Notes under the pieces: model-generated
What the model saw: only the letters and a program-made list of their open reading frames with translations
What the model was told of the DNA's origin: nothing
The model's database searches: none
DNA from: Panorpa germanica
Taxonomy: Eukaryota > Arthropoda > Insecta > Mecoptera > Panorpidae
Length of the DNA: 64,000 nt
Reading direction: 5' to 3'
Assembly: GCA_963678705.1 (NCBI GenBank)
Contig: OY783220.1
Location: 6,531,001 to 6,595,000, forward strand
Shown here: positions 44,983 through 57,599 of the stretch, one piece after another
Layout: every line of letters starts with the position of its first letter
How positions within the stretch are numbered: position 1 is the stretch's first letter
Position numbers and translations under genes: made by a program

Positions 44983-46365
44983 TAATAAATGAGGACTGTT
45001 ACCTTTGGTATGCAAGCAAAGAAAGAAAAGAAATACATGTTCTGAAAAACATCTTGAATCTACTAATAATAAACAATGTATAATTAAACAGAATGAAATG
45101 TTGGCAACCAAAGTTGCATGATAATATTTTTGTAAATTTCCAAGCAAAGCATTAACGAAAGACGCGCTGCATTCGAACGAAATTAAACATAAATATTTTT
45201 ACATTTTATTTAAATAAGTGTAAAAGAGTTTATTTTTCAACAATACTCCTTTATATTTGCAAACAATAAAAAACAAAAGATTTCAGTTAACAAAATCTTT
45301 GAAAGGAAAATATTTTGTAGACAACGAAGATATCTTAAGCATGAGTTGAATACAAACGTACACTTAACAGCAAAATGTGTTTCATCTTAATTAGGAAAAT
45401 AAATTGCTTTGATAGCAGGTAGAGTTCAATATCTAGGCGAAATAGTGCTTCATAGTACTTCAGTTGAAAGCACGTGGCAGCAGTGTTTTAAAATTGAAAT
45501 GCATGCAAATGAAGAATTGAACTAACCCATTATGTTCAATTAGTTAGTTCAGTATAGATCTACGATACGATGGTGAATTGTATATCCTTTTCGCTCCTAT
45601 ACACATTGCATTAAAATGACAAAGACAGTACTTTTTCTGTATACGGCTCAACTTGTTTCAAATATGAGTCAACGGCGATCTCTCAATATATGAACTATAA
45701 AAATGTCTCCATCATTTGTTTTTAAAGTACTTGTGGTAAAAAACAAAAGAAAGTAAAAATCTTTATGAAGAAAAAACAGTTTTATGAAGCCATCTTTAAA
45801 GATATTTTTATCTATGGACGGTTCATTGAATATAAGATGTACTCATATATTTCAAAAAGTATTGCATTTATTTTTATATTAAAGTAAACAAAAATATTTA
45901 TATGAAAATACTTTACTTGAACGGCATTCCATTCTTACAGTACATAAATTTTAATAAATAATTTGATAAAATATTTATAACAATTCAGATCCAGATTCTT
46001 TGTCAGATTCAGATTCAAAGCAATAAGTAACAAGCAATTGAAGCGATACTTTTTATTTTATTACGAGTACGTTCAAGATCCTTCCTTTCTTTGTGTTTTC
46101 ATAATATATTGAGGATATTTCAGTCGATTTATTTCTGAAAAGATAAACAGTTCTTCTTTTAGTAACAGTACATGTATTTTTAGATTCTATACGTACGAGT
46201 ATATCAAATAACAAGTCTAGAATACTCCTACTGCCTTCCGAAGTATCTCAAAGAGGTTTAATGCAGGGATGAACAACCTAATTCCAGTCAAATTATTCAT
46301 TTTTTAAATGCATATTATTATAATACTTTTTAATTCTATGGAGTCTTAGTTGACATCTTTCTGGT
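44983..46365. other. No gene seen
   Basis: A+T-rich with CAGATTCAGATTC motifs near 45990. No supported feature. Confidence 0.4.
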
Positions 46366-46884
46366 GTTTGTTAAATTTGATTTGTTATACAGATATTAGC
46401 ACTTAAAACAATGTAAACATTTTTAAAGATTTACAACTTAAAGACATGAGCATGGGCATTTAAAAGAAAGAGATTAAATTAGTTTTATTGATTTTTTCTT
46501 CATTTTCTGAAAGTACGTTTTCTAATTAATAATTGATGTTGTGTTTAATTTTGTATACTTAGTGCATTTGCAGAAGTAATTTATGAGGCACATAAAGTTA
46601 ATGTTTACCGTTTTGTTCGTTAAGTTTGATTTGTAATACAGTTATTAGCAGTTAAAACAATATATACATTTTTAAAGATTTACAATTTAAAGACACGAAA
46701 ATGGGTACTTAAAAGAAAGAGATTTAATTAGTTTTATTTATAAAGTCAATAAGGTTGATTTGGGAGTTGTATTTCTTCCTCATTTTCTGAAAGAATGTTT
46801 TCTAAATAATACTTGATGTTGTGCTTAATTTTCTATAATTAATGCAGTTGCAGAGTTAATTTACGAGGCACATAAAGTTAAGTT
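46366..46884 (-). repeat. Local tandem duplication containing non-LTR 3' UTR
   Basis: Unit 1 (46366-46611) and unit 2 (46614-46884) are direct copies. Both run from GTT(T/C)GTTAA(A/G)TTTGATTTG through TTAGCA.TTAAAACAAT, CATTTTCTGAAAG, TTGATGTTGTG.TTAATTTT to GAGGCACATAAAGTTAA. The first 130 bases of each are the minus-strand 3' UTR of the retrotransposon family at 14.2, 16.1, 17.5 and 37.4 kb. An inserted copy was therefore duplicated together with its flank. Confidence 0.8.
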
Positions 46885-47316
46885 TACAGTGTTATTATAC
46901 TGTAATAATATGTTAAATAAATGAAACGTCCTTATTTTCTTATATCATACCAGCAATAGATGTTATATTACCTTGTACTTATGTAATACTTTAATTTAAG
47001 CAAACCTAGTAACATTTAATCTTAAATAGTCTTAATGTATTTAAAAAAAAGTACATTTACGTAACAGGTAAACTTTGTTTTGTTAGCTAAATGGTAAATA
47101 CAACGAAGTGGGTTTAGTAGTAATATTATTTAATATAATATTATAAATTATAAATTGTTATTATGAAAGTTTCTTAACGAACAAACGTAATAGACTGAAT
47201 TTTTCACTGAATGTAGTCCGAAGTTTCCTTAATATAATGCAAATGAATAAGATAAGATAGATTTTTACTTGTGTTGACATACTAATCATAAATATAATTA
47301 AAATAAAGTTAAAATA
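46885..47316. other. Mostly featureless; TTTAGCGGG-family scrap
   Basis: TTTACGTAACAGGTAAACTTTGTTTTG, split by one base change, at about 47055-47085 and TGGGTTTAG near 47110 belong to that family. Confidence 0.35.
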
Positions 47317-47400
47317 GACGACGCAGTGGCCAGGAGTGTTTATGCTTGATGCCAAGCTGTCTCTTGAGATTCAATACAATACATGTCTCTATATCTCTAT
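47317..47400 (+). repeat. SINE-like fragment (copy 3 of 3)
   Basis: GCAGTGGCCAGGAGTGTTTA, then TGCTTGATGCCAAGC and GAGATTCAA, is colinear with 12421-12480. It also explains the reading frame 47161-47355 on the other strand, which is not a gene. Confidence 0.4.
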
Positions 47401-49169
47401 ATTTGACGATCGTATTTCAGAATAAGTAATTACAATGTTAGACAGATCAACAAAATAAAATTAATACGATAAATATGACTCTAATTGTTTTAATCGCAGT
47501 AAAATTAGAGCAGAAAGAAAGTAAAAAAATAAATGTATAAATAACTATAAAACTGTTGTGTACTCCTGATTAATAAAGCACTGCCATGTATCCAACGCTT
47601 GGATTATAAAGAATTTTAATGAGACACGTATCCAACTGAATTAAAAATATACTTTTAATTTTAAATATTTAAATTTAAGATTACGCAATTAAAGTTTGGG
47701 GAGTCTTATAAGACAATTTGAATTACTACGGAAATTAAAACACATAAGAACAGTAGAAAAGCACGTGCCGGAAGGTAAATAAAAATTTAATTTATGAAAT
47801 TATAGTAGTCAGCATCCGTAAACCTGGAAGATGTACTACAATGGTTACTTAGGAGATGCGTAACTTATTTCAGTGATGATGGGAGACACTTTTAATCTTA
47901 ATATGTGTGGAGAACAAGGAACAATGCTAAGTGGTTACATCTAGCTTGAGACCGGGAAAAAAGGAAATTTCGTGAATCTTTTTGAATCTGTGAATAATTT
48001 TTTAAAGTAAATTTCATCTAAAAATCGTTATAAATATGGTAGATGTGATGGTTTGAGGAGACCACTGCTCCATCGTTTAATTGCTCGAACACAGCTAAAA
48101 TATTAGTTTAAGAAAATTGGTGTACTCGAATTTTACCCCAAATTTTTTCGGGATATTGTTATTTATAACAATGTTTGGAATAACTGCATGGAGTTTACAT
48201 TTTTAAATACAATCTTGAACAAGAAAAAGCAGATCTTTATGTTTATAACGAAACAGTTACATCCAGTGGCGAGGGAGATTGGGAACAATAACCTAGTTTA
48301 AAGTGGGACAAGGGCAACAAAAAATGGTACTTCGATTTACACTTTCTTTTTGTGTTCTATTGCAAAACGACTATTGATTTCTGAATGTGGAAAAACTAAT
48401 TGTGATTACATAGAAGTTTATCGTTGTCTTTCATGAATAGATAACATAGTCAAGATCAAGATACATTAATAAATCTGTGTTGCAGGTTTATGCAACTTTG
48501 TTTGTAAAATCCGTGTAATGATTTTACAAAGAAATCTGAATTTATAAGTAGATATTGGTTTGATCTACATGTGCGATATAAAAGAGAGTCAAAAATGATC
48601 AAGAGCCACCGCTTGCTGTATTCTTAATTAATGATTCCAAGTTTTTTAAAACAACCGTAAGAAAATTGCTATTGTTATATTAGGGTATAGTAGGGTTCGA
48701 ATGTAAAAATGAAAATTTTAACAGTCATTGTCTTTTCTACGTAAGAATGACATTAATAAATATATATATTTAAATTTTGATCTTAAAGATAATCTTCCGC
48801 TAAGTGATTTTATTGTCGATAGGAATGACAACAACCAATTCTTCTAAAATTATACAACGTCTTAAAATATAATCTGACATATACCACAGGGATAATATTA
48901 ACCATGCTCTACTCTCTAGTTAAAGTATAGAAGTAGTATAATATAATATAACATAGTTCCATTTAAAATACATAGATGGTCTGCATAATGTACACACACT
49001 AATATATTTATACAACATGAGTGGAGGCACACATACATACACACACTCGTAGAACAGTTTTATGTTACAAGTTACTTAATATGGACCGTTAAAGTGTCTT
49101 TTACAGATGGTACATTATAATATATTGTATACAAAATCTATATTAAATAGCTCACACAAGGGGTGGAGT
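47401..49169. other. No gene seen
   Basis: A+T-rich. No paired repeat or coding signal found. Confidence 0.4.
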
Positions 49170-49302
49170 CAGTGGTGTACCGAGGCTTAATATCGGGGCC
49201 TTTTTCTTTTTCAACTCTCACGCGAAATCAATTACATCTAGATATAATTGAACTGAGTTTTTAGAAGCGTTGTACGGATCGCATCCCCTCGGTACGCCTC
49301 TG
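49170..49302. mobile_element. Short TIR element, hAT-like ends
   Basis: CAGTGGTGTACCGAGG (49170-49185) is the inverse of the right end (reverse strand CAGAGGCGTACCGAGG, 49287-49302), 14 of 16 identical. CAG/CTG termini fit hAT MITEs. No 8-bp flanking duplication is visible, so the class is tentative. Confidence 0.55.
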
Positions 49303-49797
49303 GATAACCTGTACGAGAAAATAACATAATTTTGTTGATGTGTTGGTTTCGCGTTAAGTTAATTACTATAAATGTAACACTATGAGTTGTTAATTATAGT
49401 TTAATGGTTATTATTTATAATAAATAATTATTAGTTGGTATAATATAAAATTAACAAATATTCATAATAAATAAACGCCTTCTATATATGCAAATATTAT
49501 TACATTCATAAATTAAACTTGTTTTATATGAGTATATCAGCTGTTACTATACATTGTCGTATTATTACATCATAAAATGACTATAAATTGATATAATTAG
49601 TAGTTAAAACATAAAAATGCTATTTGGCAATATTTAATTACTTTTGGAGAACTGTAGTTAAAATATAGTGCTGCGTCAAAATAAGCTGCAGTAATAATGT
49701 TGATATATACACGGCGATGAAATTCAACTAAAAATATGAACCGGTATAGGAAACATATCGGTTTTTTAAATTTATTTTGTAGAATAACACTAATTTA

Positions 49798-49964
49798 AAT
49801 ATATATATATATGTAAAGAAATTATATTGCTTCAGTCAGAAAAACAGTGAGCATATACTCATGGACTCCATAGATGACGTTGTGAGAAATAACGGTTAAC
49901 ACAGTTGATATTTGGAGTTGACAGAACTCACTGTGCATATTGTTAAGTTATTATAAAATTAGAT
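49798..49964 (-). repeat. Dispersed repeat, inverted partner of 9.4 kb
   Basis: The reverse complement matches 9433-9536, with about 75 additional internal bases here. Confidence 0.65.
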
Positions 49965-50117
49965 ACTTGATGGTTAATTTTCAACCTTTAGTTTATTTTA
50001 CCATGTATATTAATTGTCATTTACATAGACAGCCATCACTGGACTGTCATTCCTTATTTCGTATATTCGTCCAAAATATGAGAGCTTCTGACGTATTAAG
50101 TTACATGTCGCACTAGT

Positions 50118-50180
50118 GTGTACGTGTTGTACAATTTCTTACAACAAATGTTGGATGTCGCATCAGTTTGTACGATACAT
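50118..50180 (+). repeat. Repeat copy related to 10.98 and 12.0 kb
   Basis: TGTTGTACAATTTCTTACAAC, AAATGTTGGATGTCGCATCAG. It is the longest-matching counterpart of the inverted copies at 6156 and 10980. Confidence 0.5.
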
Positions 50181-51477
50181 AACGTAGCATGGAAAGCTAT
50201 CCTTTTTTCGCAAACGACTCATCTCTATAACCCGGAATAGTCTGGCGTCATCACGAACATAAATTATCATCTTTCATCTTTTTTAATAAATTAAAATGAA
50301 TAAATCACGGATTTGATTTCGCTTCATAAACTTTTATACCAATATAATATATTCAACTATCATTATAGCCCTTACAATGTCTGTATGGCTATGGCTATGT
50401 ATCTATGTATTAGTGACGTAAACTACGAGTATATCTGTATCAGATTCAGAAGCCTCTGATTTTTATTCTATTTTATAACAATATGAAATGACTTTGTATA
50501 ATATAAAAATATAATATTTTTGAAAAATATGATCGATGGTAATTTTATACTATACCATTTTATAAAAAGTAATTTGATGACGTTGCAATATTGAAAAAAA
50601 TGGGGATAACATGATGACTGATATCAAAACCGGAAGGAAGGGTATGGCGATGGGAGAAGAAGATGTACGAGTACAGCACTAACAAAAGTAATTTAAAACT
50701 AATATGGTTAAAAAAGAATTTGTTATGCGGGAGTAATTAGTAATCTTTATCGATCTTTTTTTATTACCTTCACATTGTTTGATCTTGGTTCCATTTTGGA
50801 TAATTCAAATAAAAGCGCGAAACGGAAATATTTATTATCAAAATGCATATTTATTTAACTTGAATTGTAAGTATTCCTCTTCATCCATATTAACATCTTA
50901 AACAATGAATTACTAGGTAATTTTAAAGACACCATCGATTCCCGGGTAATTTAAAAATTAACTAGTTAAAACATTATATTTACAAGCCAAATTTTTGTAT
51001 ACAGAAGTTTCACTTCAATAATGAAGTAAATAATATTCGGTAACTCGTAAAAAACTGAACAGATACTAATATTTATTTTATGTGCTGACTATCGTTTAGG
51101 CTCAAAAACCAGATAATGTGAAATAATTTAATAAATGAATTATATTTCTATAATTGAATTACATACTCACAAAACTGGTTTGTTCTAATTTTAACAACTT
51201 TATTAATATGCCAAATTATAAGTTTGTAACAACAAATAAGTATTGAACTAATTATAATTCGGAGAAAAGTAAATAAACAATAAAATACATTAAAATTCAG
51301 TCTTTTATTTGCTTTCCCATTCATTTCAAGTCAGATTTTAGCTACTCTTATATAAAATGATAAATAGAAGAAATAATTTAATCTACTCTAAAAACGTTCA
51401 GGAAGAATGTTATATTAAATTTGTCAAAAAAGTAAATAATTTGAGAAGATGAAAGGTAATTAGAAAATAGATGGATA
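50181..51477. other. No gene seen
   Basis: A+T-rich, featureless by eye. Confidence 0.4.
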
Positions 51478-51943
51478 GGGGGCGTCCATAAATTACGTGA
51501 GATGTTTAAGGGGGGGAGGGGGTCGAGTCAAATCTCATCTAATCTTCCGTTGGAGAGAGGGGGGGTCTCGGCAAATATCACGCAATTTTTTTTCTGATTG
51601 AAACAAAAAAAAATTATACTATTTTGGTTTGGACTTTTTTTAATCACAGTAATGACGATTTAAGTATTCTATTGTTAAATTTTTATTACACTTATAATTA
51701 AACTCTCAGCAATATTGATTACTAGTCTTAACTAGTCGTAAATAAAAGCACGAAGCAAATTTTTTTTTTCTTTTTACAATAACAATCCAACGCGTTTACG
51801 TAAGAAACCCACATTTTGAAAAATCTCACGTGAGATTGGGGGATGGGGGAGGGGGTTGAATAAAATCTCACGACATCTCACCTGGGGGGGAGGGAGGTAC
51901 AGAAAATTTAAAGAAACACCTCACGTAATTTATGGACGCCCCC
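51478..51943. mobile_element. MITE with perfect 24-bp TIRs (GGGGGCGTCCATAAATTACG)
   Basis: GGGGGCGTCCATAAATTACG-TGAG at 51478-51501 is exactly inverted at 51920-51943. ATA abuts both ends (51475-51477, 51944-51946). Inside are two direct G-run/AATCTCA modules (51510-51545 and 51840-51895), each ending in clustered TCTCA/TGAGAT motifs, around a plain A+T-rich core. The 466-bp element has no transposase. The same GTCCATAAATTACGT start is widespread in insect genomes; I do not assign a superfamily. Confidence 0.85.
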
Positions 51944-52609
51944 ATATATAAGCCTAATAACATATTTTACCACTAAGATGGCTATGTTTTCGAACAAAAC
52001 TTGTTTATATGTAATACCATGGTACTAGTTTAGTTTGTCAGAAGTAAGCCATCCAATAACGTATATACATTTTAGAGCAGCTCCTAAATCGGTCTAGATG
52101 ATTCTGCTAAACTGCTTATATGTTATGTATATTTAAATATATTGTTATGTAAAAAGCAAAATGTTTGACATTTGCAATTCTTTTGTGTTTAGAAGTTATA
52201 TCCATATACAGAAAAACCTCCCATATATTTATATGTATCAACCCCATTTATATAGTGAAACATGTAGCAAAGAAAATGGAAATATATAGAAAAATATATA
52301 ATATGAAAACTGGAAAACTTGAAATAGGGGAAAAGTAATGTTATACGTGTACTTATAGAAGCTATCTAGGCACGGGATTGTGAACCTATAGCACACGTAT
52401 TATCAAGTAAACACATATAAAACAAAATTGTAGAAACATCCAAAATTATTTAACGTAACATGAACAAATTGGATGATACAGAAATGCAATTTAAAGGTTT
52501 TTTTAATATACTTTTTGATTTGTGGTCTAAGATATTGTTACAATTTTACTGTGCGCGGAAACGACTTGTGTGCACATAGCAACTATCCTCTTCAGCTTCT
52601 ATCACAAAA
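51944..52609. other. No gene seen
   Basis: A+T-rich, featureless by eye. Confidence 0.4.
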
Positions 52610-52745
52610 GGATACAAACTTGTAAGGGCGTAAAAGGGGGATGAAGGGAGTCTGGCTCTGGAACCTTCTAAGACGCCAAAGGTACAAATTTGTATGTGCA
52701 AACGAGGATTAAGGGAAGGGAGATTCTAATATACGCCGTATTACG
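52610..52745 (+). repeat. Imperfect direct duplication of about 65 bases
   Basis: GGATACAAACTTGTAAGGGC ... GGGGGATGAAGGGAG is followed by AGGTACAAATTTGTATGTGC ... GAGGATTAAGGGAAGGGAG. This is an old tandem duplication. Confidence 0.45.
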
Positions 52746-53204
52746 TCTGCGACTTTGGGTTCTTTTAATCACCGAGCGGAGTATTTATAGAATATTTATC
52801 GTCAAGTGACTAATGACACATCCGTATCTATGTAAATTTAAAATCATTCATTTCATGCCTGATTTCCCTTCATTTGATTCTTTAGCCTGCTACAATTCTT
52901 CTTCTATTAGATTGGTTAATTTAGTATTTGCTGTTTGTATTTCATCATCCGAGTATTAATTTCCTCTCTCATTGTAGATATAGTTAGATTGTGGTGCAGT
53001 CTTCAATTTGTAGTATACCACGATGCGTCGACTTAGGCCTTCGCACGATCTCAATGTTTGAGTTAGCTGATATGTCTCATAGTTGTGATGTATAAGTCAA
53101 TATTGGTTTAAGAATACATGTATAAAATGAACTCAGGAGTAATTTTGTTTCCAATAATGGAACAGAACTCTTCTCTGTTTTTGAGAATCGAACTGGACTC
53201 AAAC

Positions 53205-53345
53205 CATGGTCACCAATGGTGTACACTTGCATCTTCTGCCATAAAAGAAAATACACAGAAAAATTGAAAATATACAATTTTTACTATTAAAGTCACTGTT
53301 TGCTTTAAAACTTAAGATGTCTTATCAATGAATTCAGTGTCTACC
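53205..53345 (+). repeat. Dispersed repeat pair, copy 2
   Basis: Partner of 28590-28760. Just upstream, the reverse strand at 53180-53212 reads GAGTCCAGTTCGATTCTC, a B-box-like text. A tRNA-derived SINE on the minus strand is possible. Confidence 0.6.
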
Positions 53346-55435
53346 CTTTTCCTAGGAACGTTAGGCATGCTTTTTCTAGACACATATACACGCCCCTCCC
53401 TGAGAGTAGTCTTACGGTTGCCCATGGCTCGAATATAGTATTATGTTTATTTAAATAATTAAAATAGAATAGTGTACGTAATGTGCATGTCTAATTATAA
53501 AATCCTAATGAAATTCACTATAAATTTCTTCTATTCGGTACGTTATCAATTGAGGCGTCTAGAAGCAAAGGCAACGCAAAAACAAACCACATTCAAGTGA
53601 CAAATTTTCAAAATTTGAGATAACCAACGCAAGTGTTAGAAGATGTACTACACTATGTAGTGGGACAGAGATATAAACTTGGTTTAGAAACAGTTTTTAC
53701 TATACGAGTATAGCGTTAATTCTAACGATCTTAACTTTAAACTCGTTTTCTGAAGAATTTTACTTTTGTCTGTCATTATATCCTCAATTTCACTATTTTT
53801 GGCACAAGCGAGAAGTTCACCACCGCTGAACCAGGCCTTCTCATCCTGGCCTGGGCTCGGGTCTTGGCAGCCAACTGTCTAGCCTAGTGCTTTCACGATT
53901 CTGAGGGATTTAGTAAATATATTGTAGAAGAGGCTGCAGTTTTTCTCAACTTGAAAACTTTCTTTCACTGATATTTTCTTTTTGTCATATTATTTTATCT
54001 TTTGCAAGTTATTTCCTTTTAGAGATTGAAATATATTTGTTTGTTTACTTGCGTCTTCCTGCGTGTACTTATATGAATCAGCAGTAAAAGCTCCTACCTA
54101 ATTTATGGGAATTTTAATTAAAGTGAATAAGTTTTATTGATCATATAAAACAAACATAACAAATATTACGATCGCGAATAAAACATATTCGTACTAGTAA
54201 ATGAAGACAAGGAAATATTTTCTTTACAGGGTGCTTACAAGTCAGTAAATAGCAAAGTTATTAATGAATTTCTTTTGTTAAAAGATATAAACAACCCTTA
54301 AGATATAAAACCATTAAATTCAGAAATAGGGTAGAACAGGGCGTTCATATAGGCTATTAGAGTATCTTTTAATCTATGTCTGACGGCGGTTATTAATATG
54401 CAAAGAAACTACGTTTGAAGTTGTTATTTTAGGTTTCCTTTTGAATTATTTATTTAATATTTTATCATTTCCCCTTATTTTTATTTGGAAAATACTCCAA
54501 AGAAACTCCACCCTCAGATACAAACATTTCGTGAAAATTCGCATCAGTTTCCGATCAGAAACGCCTGCGAAACGGTCACGTTATTTTCCGTAAAAACACC
54601 CTATATCGTCCAAATGTCGATTCAGATACTAGGTCGTGTCTGAGTATATCGTATTCAAATTTTATACACTTCTATATCTATATCGTTTGTAGTGCTGTTA
54701 CTTCATTCATTCGAAAGCATTATAACGTACTTTATTTGCACAAATTAATGACCAAACTGAAACACAAAAATTTAAATTACAATTTAATAATAAAAAATAA
54801 TGAAAAAAACATTCCACAAAAAAAAAAGATAAATAAAAAACATCACAAAAAAACATGAAAAACATTTTCAACAATTTTAATACCAAACAAAAAATAATAT
54901 TAAAATGAAACAGTTCCAACTGTATTGCAATAATAAATTATTATTTTACAGAGAAATATTCGTATAGAAAATGGTAAAATGAAATGTCGCTATCTCTCAT
55001 ATTATTTTTATTGTAATCGTTGTTTGAACTTGTACGGTAGTACTGGTACTGGTACTCATACTGGTACTCTACGGGGCATAAGAGCATTGGAAACTGGAGG
55101 GGTTCTATAAAAGACTAATTTATATTCTGGAACGGTTTTCCAAATCGATTTAGTCCTCTCGAAGTTCCGACAGTGAATTTATTCTGTATAGACAATGTGT
55201 ATACATGTATAAATAAATGTATTGTTAGATAATACACTGTTAATAATTATTGAAAAAGTTTTTTTTATTTCTATTATTATTATAAGTTTTTTTCAAGACG
55301 AGTGTGTAAAGAAAATAACAGTTAAAATGAACTTTCATAAATAATTGTTTTACCTGCTAACTATTCAAATTTAATAAATTTTTATATTTAATCTTCAGAA
55401 TGTAAAATAATCACTCCCGCCTTTAAATATTGGCA

Positions 55436-55438
<3 letters not shown>
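53346..55438. other. No gene; GC-richer patch at 53815-53890
   Basis: CCAGGCCTTCTCATCCTGGC, CTGGGCTCGGGTCTTGGCAG lies in A+T-rich DNA and can fold weakly (GGCC/GGCC). GTACTGGTACTGGTACTC repeats at 55040-55075. No coding support. Confidence 0.35.

Positions 55439-55517
<79 letters not shown>
55439..55517. repeat. (TA)n microsatellite
   Basis: About 78 bases of uninterrupted TA. Confidence 0.95.
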
Positions 55518-55519
<2 letters not shown>

Positions 55520-56513
55520 TTAAATACGTTTTTAAATTTAAAATACAAATTATTCTAATTATGTTCCACATATTTCTAATTAGTGTAATTTCGTTTCTTC
55601 TGATTATTTGGTTTTAATAATGGTGTTCCAACCATTTCAAACCGTTAATCAAAAATCTTATCTAACTACATTAAAACACCAGTAGGCGTTATGAAACCAT
55701 CTAATACTGTTAGGGGCACGCAATTAAAAACGAATTAGCCTAGAGGCATCAGGGACATCTCAGTCCTTTTGCGTAGTGGGTAGTATTTAGCATATTTTGA
55801 TGAATACTTTCCATAAATATATTTACACACCACATGTATATATATGTTTTTTTTTTAATATAGATTTTTGGGCTTCGTATATATATGTTTGTAACAATCT
55901 TTGCTGTTATTTTAACAGTGTATCTACAAAAAAAAACTTTTGCCATTTCAATACATACAAAATTCACGTATAAAGAACGCTATTTATCATTTTAAAAGAA
56001 CGTATAGAGTTCTAAGGGAAAAGAAGTGGGTGAATCAGTGTGGGTAGAAAAAAAGATACAAATAAAATATACTTTCCATTGTTTTGAAGTGAACAACATC
56101 TTTAAAAACTTAATGCGTAAGAAAGAGACGGATAGATATAATTCATGTAAATTTGTTGTCAAAATATTTTTGCTGACGAATAATAAAAATGAAAAAAATA
56201 TGAAAATATAGACAAATGAAAAGAGAATGAGATAATACGACAAAATGACTTTTTGTGTTGTATATTGATGATTACTAATTTATGCATACAGAAATTAATG
56301 ATTTATTTTCAGCAAATATACATAAATTTATATAAATTTGTGATAAATTTATAACGAAGAAGAAGACTTGACTTATTGCAGGCAGAAAACCAATGTGCGC
56401 TTTAGCTGGTTGATCTCGGGTCAAATTGTTTTTTTCGGTCATTTGGTCCCCTTCAACCAGCTGTAGTTGTCATTGAATTCACCAAAATCGATAATTGTAT
56501 TTAGTTATAATAT
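55518..56513. other. No gene; hairpin at 56405-56470
   Basis: AGCTGGTTGA near 56405 and TCAACCAGCT near 56454 form a 10-bp stem with a loop of about 40 bases. Overlapping 60-80-codon frames on both strands (55992-56243, 56026-56211) are not recognised. Confidence 0.35.
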
Positions 56514-57145
56514 ATGTTTATATTTATTTATTTATTTGCCTTGACTTTTATTCGTCATAGCCACCATCAAACATTTTTTTTACATATTTTACAAATTTCT
56601 AATTATTTAAATAATTCACTAATTAATTTTGAATCACTTAACAAAAATTTAGTATTAACAGGAAAAGTTTTAATCACATCTAATATTTCTCTATTGAATT
56701 TTGATCTTTCTGAACTATAATTTATGCATTCAAATATAATATGATCCAAAGTTCCTTCTTCACCACATTGACATCTATCGTCAGATTTAATATTAATTTT
56801 GTACAGGTGAGCTGGAGTTTTACAATGATTACTTTTGATTCTGATTATAGTTGATATAATTTTGCGGGACTTATTTCTAAACCATCTTTTTTTAATTAAA
56901 TTTGTATGTAACATATAATAAATTCTTCATTTTAACTGACTTTTGTTAATGAAATCTTGTTTTCTCAAATTGAAGTTTAATTTTTTTATTATATTAAAAA
57001 TTTCATATGAAGGTAATTTCACTTTAATCTCAATTTCCAAATTTATTGATTCCTTTGCCAATTTATCCGCAATTTCGTTTCCTCTTATTCCACAATGTCC
57101 TGGTATCCACATAAATTTTATGGTATTATTTACCTATAATATAAT
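56514..57145 (-). pseudogene. Non-LTR retrotransposon 3' fragment: RNase H end, C-terminal Cys/His, (TAAA)n tail
   Basis: On the minus strand, NNTIKFMWIPGHCGIRGNEI then ADKLAKE (57145-57050) is the end of an RNase H domain, with the catalytic-site GNE.AD residues. The frame runs on to LIKKRWFRNKSRKI, then DDRCQCGEEGTLDHIIFEC (about 56785-56728), the pol C-terminal Cys/His motif, and stops at 56603. A single in-frame TGA (56927-56929) interrupts it. The 3' UTR ends in an AAAT/TAAA repeat (56517-56535), the tail type of I/Jockey-like elements. Nothing of the reverse transcriptase lies upstream, so the copy is 5'-truncated. It is a different family from the GATGCACTC-tailed copies. Confidence 0.88.
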
Positions 57146-57599
57146 ATGTTATTAGATTTAAATAAAAAACTCTCTTTAATCATTATTATTAAATTAGCTT
57201 TTATTTACAATGTCGCTCTCTCATCGTCACATTTTCCATTATTTTGTGCATGTTTCTTGACTGTATGTATATTGTTTTATAGGTTATCAAGATTTCTGGT
57301 TATTTATATTTTTGTACACTGTTAAGTCTGATTATTTAAATTGGGGTAGGTAATGCTGATGGAAAACGAATAGTCTATTTCTTGTCTCCTTAAAATTAAC
57401 ATATGATAAATACATTTTGTAAATTTTGGCGTGCAGTTGTTTACTAGCAACGTTATATTCGCTATTATATCTCTGACAGCAGAAATATCTATTTGAGCGG
57501 TGCACTTGTTGTAGATTTAAATAAATCTAGTATGAGTTATAAAATATTCTGATGGCGATATATTTAATATTACCGTGAAGACAGTTAAGATGTGATGAT
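57146..57599. other. No gene seen
   Basis: A+T-rich. No continuation of the retrotransposon ORF could be found here. Confidence 0.5.
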
